NCBI RefSeq assembly: GCF_051659545.1
Contig: NZ_JBOFOR010000312.1
Span: 1 to 64,000 of the forward strand
Source: JBOFOR01 sp051659545
GTDB taxonomy: Bacteria; Bacillota; Clostridia; Peptostreptococcales; Peptostreptococcaceae
Length of the DNA: 64,000 nt
Direction of reading: 5' to 3'
The notes under the pieces: model-generated
What the model was told of the DNA's origin: nothing
Databases searched by the model: none
The model's input: the letters and a program-made list of their open reading frames with translations, nothing else
Position numbers and translations under genes: made by a program
Part shown: piece after piece, positions 9,384 through 17,525 of the stretch
Position numbering within the stretch: position 1 is the first letter of the stretch
Layout of the letters: each line of letters opens with the position of its first letter

Positions 9384-10325
9384 TTACTTACCTCCTGCTA
9401 AACGTATTCTAGGGTCAATGACACCGTATAAAATGTCAACTAGTAGTATTACCGCTATGTAGAATGCACTATAAACTATAGCGACACCTGAGATTACAAA
9501 TAAATCATTTGTATTTATTGCACTAACTAACAAATCACCCATACCTGGAACAGCAAATACTCTTTCAACAACTAGAGAACCAGTTAATAGTGCAGCAGCA
9601 AGTGGACCTAAAATTGTAATAACAGGTATTAAAGCATTTCTTAAAGCATGCTTCATTATAACAGTAGCTTTACTTAATCCTTTAGCTTTTGCTGTAACTA
9701 TATAATCAGCATTTAATACTTCAACTAATTCTGTTCTAGTGAAACGAGCAACACTTGATATAGTCCATACAGACATTGCAAGTGAAGGTAAAATAGTCCA
9801 TACATATCTAAAATCAGAACCAAGTGGAACACCCCATGTTATAGGGACAAATTTAAATCTCATACCTAAGTATAATTGTAAAAGAGCCGCAATTACAAAG
9901 GCGGGAACGGATACTCCTAAAACAGCTATAATGGTGCATAAATAATCCCAAATAGTATTTCGGTTTAGTGCTGCTACAATACCGAGAACTAATCCTACTA
10001 TACTACCAAATACTAAAGATTGAATACCTAACATAGAAGAAGGTCCTATACGACCGCCTATAATGTCTTCAACTTTTTGATTAGCATTCTTAAAAGAAGT
10101 ACCTAACTCACCCTTAAATACACCAGTAAGATATTTTGCATACTGAACTGGAATCGGTTTATCCAGACCATAAGTAGCCTCTAATCTAGCTATTGCTTTT
10201 GGACCAAGTTTTTGATCATTAAATGGAGTTCCTGGAAGAAGTCTTACCAGGAAGAAAGTAACTGAAATAACAACAAATAACGTGATAAACATATACATAA
10301 TACGCTTCATTACATAGCGAAACAC
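9384..10325 (-). CDS. oppB: oligopeptide ABC transporter permease OppB
   Basis: This 313-aa permease forms the channel with OppC. The first transmembrane helix with RLLPGTPF, six predicted helices and the EAA loop TAKAKGLSKATVIMKHALRN are as in OppB/DppB. It is the first transporter gene of the operon and is preceded by a G-rich ribosome binding site and by a perfect palindrome at 10357-10380. Confidence 0.93.
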   Translation of the reverse strand: MFRYVMKRIMYMFITLFVVISVTFFLVRLLPGTPFNDQKLGPKAIARLEATYGLDKPIPVQYAKYLTGVFKGELGTSFKNANQKVEDIIGGRIGPSSMLGIQSLVFGSIVGLVLGIVAALNRNTIWDYLCTIIAVLGVSVPAFVIAALLQLYLGMRFKFVPITWGVPLGSDFRYVWTILPSLAMSVWTISSVARFTRTELVEVLNADYIVTAKAKGLSKATVIMKHALRNALIPVITILGPLAAALLTGSLVVERVFAVPGMGDLLVSAINTNDLFVISGVAIVYSAFYIAVILLVDILYGVIDPRIRLAGGK

Positions 10326-10356
10326 GCCAATCCCCCCCTTTTTTTTTATATAATAA

Positions 10357-10380
10357 TTAAATAAATATATATTTATTTAA
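10357..10380. promoter_or_regulatory. perfect 24-bp palindrome upstream of oppB
   Basis: TTAAATAAATAT is followed directly by its reverse complement. It lies in the 67-nt gap between the small membrane gene and oppB. It could be an operator or a transcript hairpin. It contains only A and T, so chance in this A+T-rich DNA cannot be excluded. Confidence 0.4.
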
Positions 10381-10392
10381 GAAAGTAAAACT

Positions 10393-10752
10393 TTATAGAT
10401 ACATAAAACTTACAATAATAGATACAAATGAGATGAATGCCCCACAACACAATAAACTATTTGTTAAATAAAAATGATTAGTTCTGCATATATAATCATC
10501 TAATGTAAGATTTGTATCTTCTGTTAATACACCTCTTTTCTTTTGGATTTGTTGATTAATTTTATTAAAGGAGAATATAGTAACATTAAAGAATCCTCTC
10601 TCCCAAACAAAGCATAATGCCCCAAATAACAAATAAATCATTCCTATAAAAAATACGGAATTTATAAAGGAATACTGGCTAAAATCTCGAATTATAGTAT
10701 AAAAAAGACTAATAATAAAATCAAATGCAAGAAATGTAAAAAAATGCTTCAA
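10393..10752 (-). CDS. small membrane protein next to the opp operon (DUF3899-like)
   Basis: This 119-aa protein has three predicted membrane helices (N-terminal residues about 2-20, about 30-50, and the C-terminal 20 residues), with a short soluble segment between helices two and three. Length and layout recall the DUF3899 family, but I cannot confirm the family. It starts with TTG, with GGTGGTG a few bases upstream. It precedes oppB in the same direction by 67 nt, so it is probably cotranscribed with the transporter. Function unknown. Confidence 0.65.
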   Translation of the reverse strand: MKHFFTFLAFDFIISLFYTIIRDFSQYSFINSVFFIGMIYLLFGALCFVWERGFFNVTIFSFNKINQQIQKKRGVLTEDTNLTLDDYICRTNHFYLTNSLLCCGAFISFVSIIVSFMYL

Positions 10753-10964
10753 AATGTCACCACCTTTAAAATATTTTATTATTTAATTGTAAACCTAAAA
10801 TCATTTAAATTCAATAAAAAAACATTAATTTGTAAAAAAAAAATTTCTTAACAAAAAAATCAGAAAATTAAAAAAAACAAATGATTTTTAATTGAAAATG
10901 TTATATAATAATTCTTAAACGTATGAGTAAAGTTATTCAGTAAAAAAAATGAGGGGGGATTTTT
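10753..10964. promoter_or_regulatory. divergent control region between the opp operon and oppA
   Basis: This very A+T-rich gap separates the minus-strand opp genes from oppA. TATAAT at 10904-10909 is a plausible -10 box for oppA, but no clear -35 is seen. GAGGGGGG just before the oppA ATG is its ribosome binding site. Confidence 0.45.
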
Positions 10965-12608
10965 ATGTTTTTAAGAAGAAAATTAACAGTAATGGCAACT
11001 ATGGCATTAGTAAGTGCTACTTTATTAGCAGGATGTAGTAGTACAGAATCAAAAGGTGGAGGAGAAGCTACTGCAGGAGATGTTTTAGGAAACAAAAATG
11101 CAAGAGTAGCTATATCACAAGCTATAGATAAGGAAGCAATATGTGATGTTATATTAAACAATGGATCATTCCCAACTAATATATGGACTGCTAAATCATT
11201 AGCATTTGATAACGGTAAAGACTATGCAGATTTACTAGAAGGTGCAGGATATTCATACAATGAAGAAGCTGCAAAAGAAGCTTGGGCAAAAGCTAAAGAA
11301 GAAGTTGGATTTGATACAGTAACAATGGAAATGATAACTTATGATAGTGACTCAGGTAAAAAACTAGCTGAATTTGTTCAAAATGAATTAGCAGATTTAG
11401 AAGGTTTAACAATAAATGTAACTAATTTACCATTTGAACAAAAATTAGATAGAGAGACTAAGGGTGATTTTGACTTATCATTTGCAGGATGGGGAGCAGA
11501 TTATCCAGACCCATTAACTTTCTTAGCAACTATGGAAACAGGAAAACAATATGCTAAGCAAGTAGGATATGATAGTGCAGATTATAACAAATTAATTCAA
11601 GATGCGATGAAACTTCCAGTAGCTGAAGCGTATGCTAAATATGCAGAAGCTGAAAAGATGATGCTAGGAGAAGCATACTTAGCTCCATTATATCAAAAAG
11701 CAGTAGCATATTTAGAAAAAGAATATGTTTCAGGTATAGTAAGTAACTCTTGGGGAGCTGACTACACTTATACATATGCTGATGTAAATAAGCCTGAAAA
11801 AGTTCTTAACTTACAAGAAGCTTCAGACATACCTACATTAGATGTAAGTAAAGGCACAGACCAAGTTTCATTCCAAACTCTTAACAGTACTATGGAAGGT
11901 TTAACAAGAATAGATGCAAAAGGTGGGGTTCAACCTGGAGTAGCAGAATCTTGGGAAGCTTCTGAAGATGGATTAACATGGACTTTCAAATTAAGAAAAG
12001 ACTCTGTATGGTCAAATGGAAATCCTGTAACAGCTAAAGACTTTGAATACTCTTGGAAGAGAACATTAACTCCAGAGACTGCAGCTGAATATTCATATAT
12101 AATGTATGATTTAGCTGGAGCTGAAGATTATAACGCAAAAGGTGGAGATGCTAATACAGTAGGAGTTAAAGCAATAGATGAGTATACTTTAGAAGTTAAA
12201 TTAGTTAGACCTATAGCTTATTTTGCAGAATTAATGTCATTCCAACCATTCTACCCACAAAACCAAGCATTTGTTGAATCTTGTGGAGACAGTTATGGTA
12301 CTGCAGCAGACAAACAGTTATACAATGGACCATTCACACTAAGTACTTGGAAGAAGGAAGATATATTCTCTATAACTAAAAATGATAAGTACTGGGATGC
12401 TGCAAATGTTAAATTAAACACTATAAACTATAAGATAGTTAAGGACACTGGAGCAGCAGTTAACTTATATGAAGCTGGAGAAATAGATAAGGTTGCATTA
12501 AGTGCTGAATATGTTGATAAATACAAGAATGACAAGAACTATAAGACTAAAGATTCTGCATCTACATTTATGTTACAAGTAAATGGTGGAAATAGACCTG
12601 CTAAATAA
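10965..12608 (+). CDS. oppA: oligopeptide-binding lipoprotein OppA, circularly permuted
   Basis: This is a solute-binding lipoprotein of the SBP family 5 that should feed peptides to OppBCDF. A lipoprotein signal ends in LLAGC, with the lipidated Cys at residue 24. The order of the mature protein is abnormal. Residues about 40-275 are what is normally the C-terminal half: NKNARVAISQAIDKEA (normally near residue 300), then GWGADYPDPLTFL at 175-187, ending at GADYTYTYADVNK, which looks like a normal OppA C-terminus. Residue 279 onward (KVLNLQEASDIPTLD) is what normally follows the signal peptide. The family signature around LRKDSVWSNGNPVTAKDF falls at about 338-365, and the protein ends at FMLQVNGGNRPAK. 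Total length (547 aa) is normal and the frame is open throughout, so nothing appears lost; only the order is changed. It is monocistronic and divergent from oppB. A rearranged assembly is the main alternative. Confidence 0.9.
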   Translation: MFLRRKLTVMATMALVSATLLAGCSSTESKGGGEATAGDVLGNKNARVAISQAIDKEAICDVILNNGSFPTNIWTAKSLAFDNGKDYADLLEGAGYSYNEEAAKEAWAKAKEEVGFDTVTMEMITYDSDSGKKLAEFVQNELADLEGLTINVTNLPFEQKLDRETKGDFDLSFAGWGADYPDPLTFLATMETGKQYAKQVGYDSADYNKLIQDAMKLPVAEAYAKYAEAEKMMLGEAYLAPLYQKAVAYLEKEYVSGIVSNSWGADYTYTYADVNKPEKVLNLQEASDIPTLDVSKGTDQVSFQTLNSTMEGLTRIDAKGGVQPGVAESWEASEDGLTWTFKLRKDSVWSNGNPVTAKDFEYSWKRTLTPETAAEYSYIMYDLAGAEDYNAKGGDANTVGVKAIDEYTLEVKLVRPIAYFAELMSFQPFYPQNQAFVESCGDSYGTAADKQLYNGPFTLSTWKKEDIFSITKNDKYWDAANVKLNTINYKIVKDTGAAVNLYEAGEIDKVALSAEYVDKYKNDKNYKTKDSASTFMLQVNGGNRPAK

Positions 12609-12633
12609 TAAACAAATAAATAATTAAAATAAT

Positions 12634-12683
12634 AAGCGTATAAATTAGAGGATATAAAATTCTTTTAATTTATACGCTTTTAT
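12634..12683 (+). terminator. intrinsic terminator after oppA
   Basis: The 14-bp stem AAGCGTATAAATTA / TAATTTATACGCTT is followed by TTATT. It is a weak T-tract but a long stem. Confidence 0.7.
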
Positions 12684-12796
12684 TAATTTAAGCCTATTAA
12701 TAAATGATAAATCATGTGAGTAATTGATATTTTTAGGGTATAATTTTAATAAGAAAAACTTGCTTAGCTCAATGCTTAGAATTTGGAGGGATAGAT

Positions 12797-14608
12797 TTGT
12801 TTGATATACAAGAACATTTAAAAAAACTTCCAGCTCAGCCTGGAGTATATTTAATGAAGGATAAACACGACAAAGTAATATATGTAGGAAAAGCTATATC
12901 GTTAAAGAATAGAGTAAGACAGTATTTTCAATCGTCAAAGAATCACTCTTCAAAAGTTGTATCAATGGTAAAGAATATTTACAAGTTTGAATATATAATA
13001 ACTGATTCTGAGTTAGAAGCTTTGATTTTAGAGTGTAATTTAATCAAGCAGTATAGACCCAAATATAATGTTTTATTAAGAGATGATAAGACTTATCCAT
13101 ACATAAAAATAACTACAAACGAGGACTATCCAAGAGTATTAAAAGTTAGAAGAGTAAATAAAGATAAAGCTAAGTACTTTGGTCCCTATACAAACACAGC
13201 AGCTGTAAATGATACCTTAGAAATAATAAGAAATACTTACCCAATAAGAAGTTGCAATGTTGATATAGAAAAAGCAATTAAAACTAATATGAGACCTTGC
13301 TTAAATATGCATATAAATAAGTGTGTGGGACCTTGCACGGGAAAAGTAAATAAAGAAGACTACAACAAAATGGTAGAGGAGATAATATTATTCTTATCAG
13401 GAAAAGAAGAAACTCTTATAGAAATACTAAAAGAAAAAATGAATAAATGTGCTGTAGATTTTAACTTTGAAGATGCAGCAATGTATAGAGATAAAATAAA
13501 AAGCTTAGAAGAAATGATGCAAAAGCAAAAAATAGATGCAAGTTCTTCAGAGTTAAATCAAGATGTAATAGCTATGGCTAGAGCACATGATGAAGCTTGT
13601 GTTCAAATATTCTTTGTTAGAAGCGGTAAGATAGTAGGTAGAGAACATTTTATACTAGAAGGTGTTATGGACAGTGAGAGAGCTTCTATATTAGGATCTT
13701 TTGTTAAACAATTCTATATGGAGCAAGAATACATACCAAAAGAATTGATAATAGAAGATGAAATAGAAGATGGTTTTATACTTGAGGAATGGCTAAGCTC
13801 CAAAAAAGGTCAGAAAGTTACTATAAGAGTTCCTCAAAAAGGTGAAAAGAAAAATCTTGTAGAAATGGTTAGAAAAAATGCTGTTGAATACTTAGAGAAG
13901 TTTTCTGATATGAACAAAAGAAAGTATGAAAAGAGTATAGGAGCATTAGAAGAATTAAAACAAATTTTAGGATTAGATAAAATACCAAAGAAAATAGAAT
14001 CCTTTGATATATCAAATATACAAGGCGTAGATTCTATAGGTTCTATGGTTGTATTTACAAATGGAAAAAAAGATAAAAAAGAATACCGTCGATATAAAAT
14101 AAAGACAGTAATCGGACCAAATGATTATGATTCTATGGCAGAAATAGTTGAAAGAAGATTGAAATATGGAGACTTTCCAGATTTAATGCTTTTAGATGGA
14201 GGAAAAGGTCAGGTAAGTTCAGTAAAAAAAGTGCTGGAGAAAAATGGTGTAGAAATTCCATTGTGGGGAATGTATAAAGACGATAAACATAGAACCAAAG
14301 GGCTTATTTCCCGGGAAAAAGAAATAGAGCTAGATAAAACTTCTAATTTGTATAGATTTGTAGCAAGTATTCAAGAAGAAGTTCATAATTACGCCATAAC
14401 CTACCATAGAAGCCTGAGAAACAAAACTTTGACAAAATCTATATTAGATGATATACAAGGAATAGGAGAAAAAAGAAAAAAATCATTATTAGCACATTTT
14501 AAAGATATAGAAGCTATAAAAAATGCAACCTTTGAAGAATTGCTAGCAACGGAGGGTATGAATAAAGCTTCAGCGCAAAGTGTATATGATTTTTTTACGA
14601 ATAAGTAA
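12797..14608 (+). CDS. uvrC: excinuclease ABC subunit C
   Basis: UvrC makes both incisions flanking DNA damage after UvrB has bound. The 603-aa product has an N-terminal GIY-YIG nuclease (PGVYLMKDKHDKVIYVGKA), a cysteine-rich segment (CLNMHINKCVGPC), a central UVR domain that binds UvrB, an RNase H-like nuclease domain (FDISNIQG, LLDGGKGQ) and a C-terminal helix-hairpin-helix pair. The start is TTG, well placed after TTGGAGGG. No LexA box is visible upstream. It is followed by hprK in the same direction. Confidence 0.96.
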   Translation: MFDIQEHLKKLPAQPGVYLMKDKHDKVIYVGKAISLKNRVRQYFQSSKNHSSKVVSMVKNIYKFEYIITDSELEALILECNLIKQYRPKYNVLLRDDKTYPYIKITTNEDYPRVLKVRRVNKDKAKYFGPYTNTAAVNDTLEIIRNTYPIRSCNVDIEKAIKTNMRPCLNMHINKCVGPCTGKVNKEDYNKMVEEIILFLSGKEETLIEILKEKMNKCAVDFNFEDAAMYRDKIKSLEEMMQKQKIDASSSELNQDVIAMARAHDEACVQIFFVRSGKIVGREHFILEGVMDSERASILGSFVKQFYMEQEYIPKELIIEDEIEDGFILEEWLSSKKGQKVTIRVPQKGEKKNLVEMVRKNAVEYLEKFSDMNKRKYEKSIGALEELKQILGLDKIPKKIESFDISNIQGVDSIGSMVVFTNGKKDKKEYRRYKIKTVIGPNDYDSMAEIVERRLKYGDFPDLMLLDGGKGQVSSVKKVLEKNGVEIPLWGMYKDDKHRTKGLISREKEIELDKTSNLYRFVASIQEEVHNYAITYHRSLRNKTLTKSILDDIQGIGEKRKKSLLAHFKDIEAIKNATFEELLATEGMNKASAQSVYDFFTNK

Positions 14609-14665
14609 CTTGTATTACATAGGTCGCTCAAGGGTTGAGAATTTTTAGGAAGGGATAAGTAGAGT

Positions 14666-15595
14666 ATGAGTTTAGAAGATAGAGTATCGATAAAGGAAAT
14701 AATAGAGAAATTAAATTTAGAAGTAGTCCATATGCCTGAAAATAAGGACTATTATGTATATACTCAAGATATAAATAGGCCTGGATTACAGTTTGCAGGA
14801 TATTTTGAATATTTTGCTCATGATAGAATACAAATAGTAGGAAAAAGTGAGTATAACTACTTTAGCAACATGAACGATGAAACAAGGAGTAAAGTTTTAG
14901 ATGAATTTTTCTCTTACGAAGTGCCTGCATTAATAGTATCTAGAGCTTTAGAAGTAAAGCCAGATGTTATAAAATATGCAAAAAAACATGAAAGAGTAGT
15001 ATTAAGTACTACTAGAAATACTACAAGATTAGTTAATACCTTATCTAACTATTTAGATACAAAATTAGCTCCACATACCACAATACATGGGGTGTTAGTA
15101 GATGTATATGGAATTGGGGTATTAATAAAGGGAGAGAGCAGTATAGGTAAATCAGAAACTGCATTAGAACTAGTTCAAAGAGGGCATAGACTAGTTGCAG
15201 ATGATGCAGTAGAGATAAGAAAAATAGATGAAAGCATTCTAACAGGTCAATCTCCAGAGTTACTTAGACACTTCCTTGAAATAAGAGGAATAGGCATAAT
15301 TGATGTTAGAAGTTTATATGGAGTAGGAGCAGTTAAAAACTCTAAAGGTATAGATATAGTTGTTCATCTAGAATCATGGGATGAAAATAAATACTACGAT
15401 AGATTAGGATTAGACAAAGAATATGAGGAAATTTTAGAATTAAAAGTAGAAAAATTAGTAGTACCTGTTAAGCCAGGAAGAAATACTGCTATGGTAATTG
15501 AGGTTGCAGCTATGAACTTTAGACAAAAAGGAATGGGATACGATGCAGCTCAAGAATTTACTAAAAAACTAGCTAAATTAATAGATACTAAATAA
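14666..15595 (+). CDS. hprK: HPr kinase/phosphorylase
   Basis: This bifunctional enzyme phosphorylates or dephosphorylates Ser46 of HPr (and Crh) and so drives CcpA-dependent catabolite control. At 309 aa it has normal length. The C-terminal kinase domain has the P-loop GESSIGKSE, the DD of LVADDAVEI and the family signature LEIRGIGIIDVRSLYG. It lies 57 nt after uvrC, and only a weak 5-bp hairpin lies between them, so readthrough from uvrC is likely. Confidence 0.96.
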   Translation: MSLEDRVSIKEIIEKLNLEVVHMPENKDYYVYTQDINRPGLQFAGYFEYFAHDRIQIVGKSEYNYFSNMNDETRSKVLDEFFSYEVPALIVSRALEVKPDVIKYAKKHERVVLSTTRNTTRLVNTLSNYLDTKLAPHTTIHGVLVDVYGIGVLIKGESSIGKSETALELVQRGHRLVADDAVEIRKIDESILTGQSPELLRHFLEIRGIGIIDVRSLYGVGAVKNSKGIDIVVHLESWDENKYYDRLGLDKEYEEILELKVEKLVVPVKPGRNTAMVIEVAAMNFRQKGMGYDAAQEFTKKLAKLIDTK

Positions 15596-15652
15596 ATAAT
15601 TCTGGTAGATATAAGGTAACATTAAAATAAGTCTATAAAATTATCAATTCAA

Positions 15653-15690
15653 AAAGGATAGATTTTTTTTAAAAATCTATCCTTTTATTT
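15653..15690. terminator. bidirectional terminator between hprK and hydA
   Basis: AAAAGGATAGATTTTT pairs with AAAAATCTATCCTTTT and is followed by ATTTTATT. It serves hprK on the plus strand and the hydrogenase operon on the minus strand. Confidence 0.85.
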
Positions 15691-15716
15691 TATTAGATTA
15701 ACTAATATTTTTTATA

Positions 15717-17504
15717 TTATTGAGCTGTAACTTCTTTGCCGCAAGCACAATCTTCACAAGTTTCATAAACAGAACTCTTATCGAAATAATGAGTATGAAG
15801 ATATTTGTGAGCAGTTTCTCCGTATGGTTGACCTAAGAACTCATCATATAGAGCAACTATAGCAGGGTTCTTATGAGACTTACGAAGTTCTTTATTGTTA
15901 TCTATATTATATAATCCAGCAGCTCTTTTCTTAACTATATCGTAGTCACCTTTATGATAAGGTTGACCTCCACCAGCTACACATCCACCAGGGCAAGCCA
16001 TGATTTCTATTATATGATATTTAGAGTTACCAGCAGCAACTTCATCCATAACTTTTCTAGCGTTACCTAAACTACTTGCTATGCAAGCGTTTATTATTGT
16101 TCCATCTATATCTATACTAGCTTCTTTAATTCCTTCCATACCTCTTACTTGAGTAAAGTTAACATCAGCTAAATCTTTGTCAGTTACCCACTCGTAAGCT
16201 GTACGAAGAGCAGCTTCTAGAACTCCACCTGTAGCACCAAATATATCAGCAGCACCAGTAGATTCTCCTAAAGGACTATCAAAAGACTCATCCTGAAGAA
16301 TAGCTAAATCTATACCAGCTTCCTTAATCATCTTAGCAAGTTCTCTAGTAGTTATAGCTATATCAACATCAAGAACTTCTTCCTGACCTAATTCACTTCT
16401 AGCAGCTTCATACTTCTTAGCAACACAAGGCATTACTGAAACTACAAGCATATCCTTAGGCTCCACATTTATTACCTTAGGTCCAAAGTAGTTTTTAGCT
16501 ATAGCACCAAACATTTCTTGAGGTGACTTACAACTTGATGGAAGATTTAATAGTTGAGGATAATTTCCTTCAACAAAGTTTACCCATGCAGGACAACAAC
16601 TTGTTAATATTGGAAGATTATGTCCTTCTTTAAGTCTGTGTAAGAACTCAGAAGCTTCTTCTAATATTGTAAGGTCAGCTGCATAGTTTGTATCAAATAC
16701 ATATTTAAATCCAAGAGCTTTTAGAGCAGCTACCATTTTTCCAGTAGATATAGAACCCGCTTCTAAACCGAATTCTTCTCCTAGAGCAACTCTTACTGCT
16801 GGAGCAACTTGAACTACTACAGTTTTTTCTTTTTGACTTAAAGCGTCCCATACCACAGGTACATTATTAACTTCTGTTAAAGCACCAGTTGGGCAAACTG
16901 CTATACACTGTCCGCAGAAAGTACATTCTGTTTCACATAAGTCAGTATTAAAGAAAGTACCAACTTCAGTATTAAATCCACGGCCTACTCCAGATAAAAC
17001 GCCTACAGTTTGAACATCATTACACATAGTTTCACATCTTCTACATAATATACACTTGTCATGATCTTTAACTATAGACTTAGTAGAATTATCTGTTGGA
17101 GCAGTAGATTGAGCTCCTTTATATCTTATATTTCTTATACCTAATTCAGTAGCTATATCTTGTAATTCGCATTCTCCGCTCTTTTCACAAAGTAAGCAGT
17201 CTTGCGGATGGTCAGATAATAATAGTTCAACAACATTTTTACGAGCTTTTAAAGCTTGAGCTGTGTTAGTTTGAACATCCATACCTTCCTTAACAAGAGT
17301 ACCACAAGCAGGAACTAATCCTCTACCAGCGCTTACCATACATACACGGCAAGATGCACATTGGTTAACCATGTTTATCTCATCCATATGTAGGTGACAA
17401 AGATTAGGTATTTTAACATTTGCTTCTTTAGCTGCATTTAATATAGTAGTACCTTTAGGCACTGCTACAGATTTACCATTTATAGTTAAGTTAACTAAAC
17501 TCAT
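15717..17504 (-). CDS. hydA: [FeFe]-hydrogenase catalytic subunit of a bifurcating HydABC complex
   Basis: This is the catalytic subunit that makes or uses H2 in the cytoplasm, coupled to NADH and ferredoxin. In order it has an N-terminal plant-type [2Fe-2S] domain, a His-Cys3 [4Fe-4S] segment (HPQDCLLCEKSGEC), two [4Fe-4S] motifs (CILCRRCETMC, CTFCGQCIAVC) and the H-cluster motifs TSCCPAW, VMPCVAKKYE and MACPGGCVAGGGQP. A short Cys-rich tail (CEDCACG) closes the 595-aa protein. The ATG at 17504 is chosen over a TTG directly before it, with GGGGGG upstream. It is the last gene of the three-gene operon. Confidence 0.93.
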   Translation of the reverse strand: MSLVNLTINGKSVAVPKGTTILNAAKEANVKIPNLCHLHMDEINMVNQCASCRVCMVSAGRGLVPACGTLVKEGMDVQTNTAQALKARKNVVELLLSDHPQDCLLCEKSGECELQDIATELGIRNIRYKGAQSTAPTDNSTKSIVKDHDKCILCRRCETMCNDVQTVGVLSGVGRGFNTEVGTFFNTDLCETECTFCGQCIAVCPTGALTEVNNVPVVWDALSQKEKTVVVQVAPAVRVALGEEFGLEAGSISTGKMVAALKALGFKYVFDTNYAADLTILEEASEFLHRLKEGHNLPILTSCCPAWVNFVEGNYPQLLNLPSSCKSPQEMFGAIAKNYFGPKVINVEPKDMLVVSVMPCVAKKYEAARSELGQEEVLDVDIAITTRELAKMIKEAGIDLAILQDESFDSPLGESTGAADIFGATGGVLEAALRTAYEWVTDKDLADVNFTQVRGMEGIKEASIDIDGTIINACIASSLGNARKVMDEVAAGNSKYHIIEIMACPGGCVAGGGQPYHKGDYDIVKKRAAGLYNIDNNKELRKSHKNPAIVALYDEFLGQPYGETAHKYLHTHYFDKSSVYETCEDCACGKEVTAQ

Positions 17505-17525
17505 CAATATCCCCCCTAAACCAAA

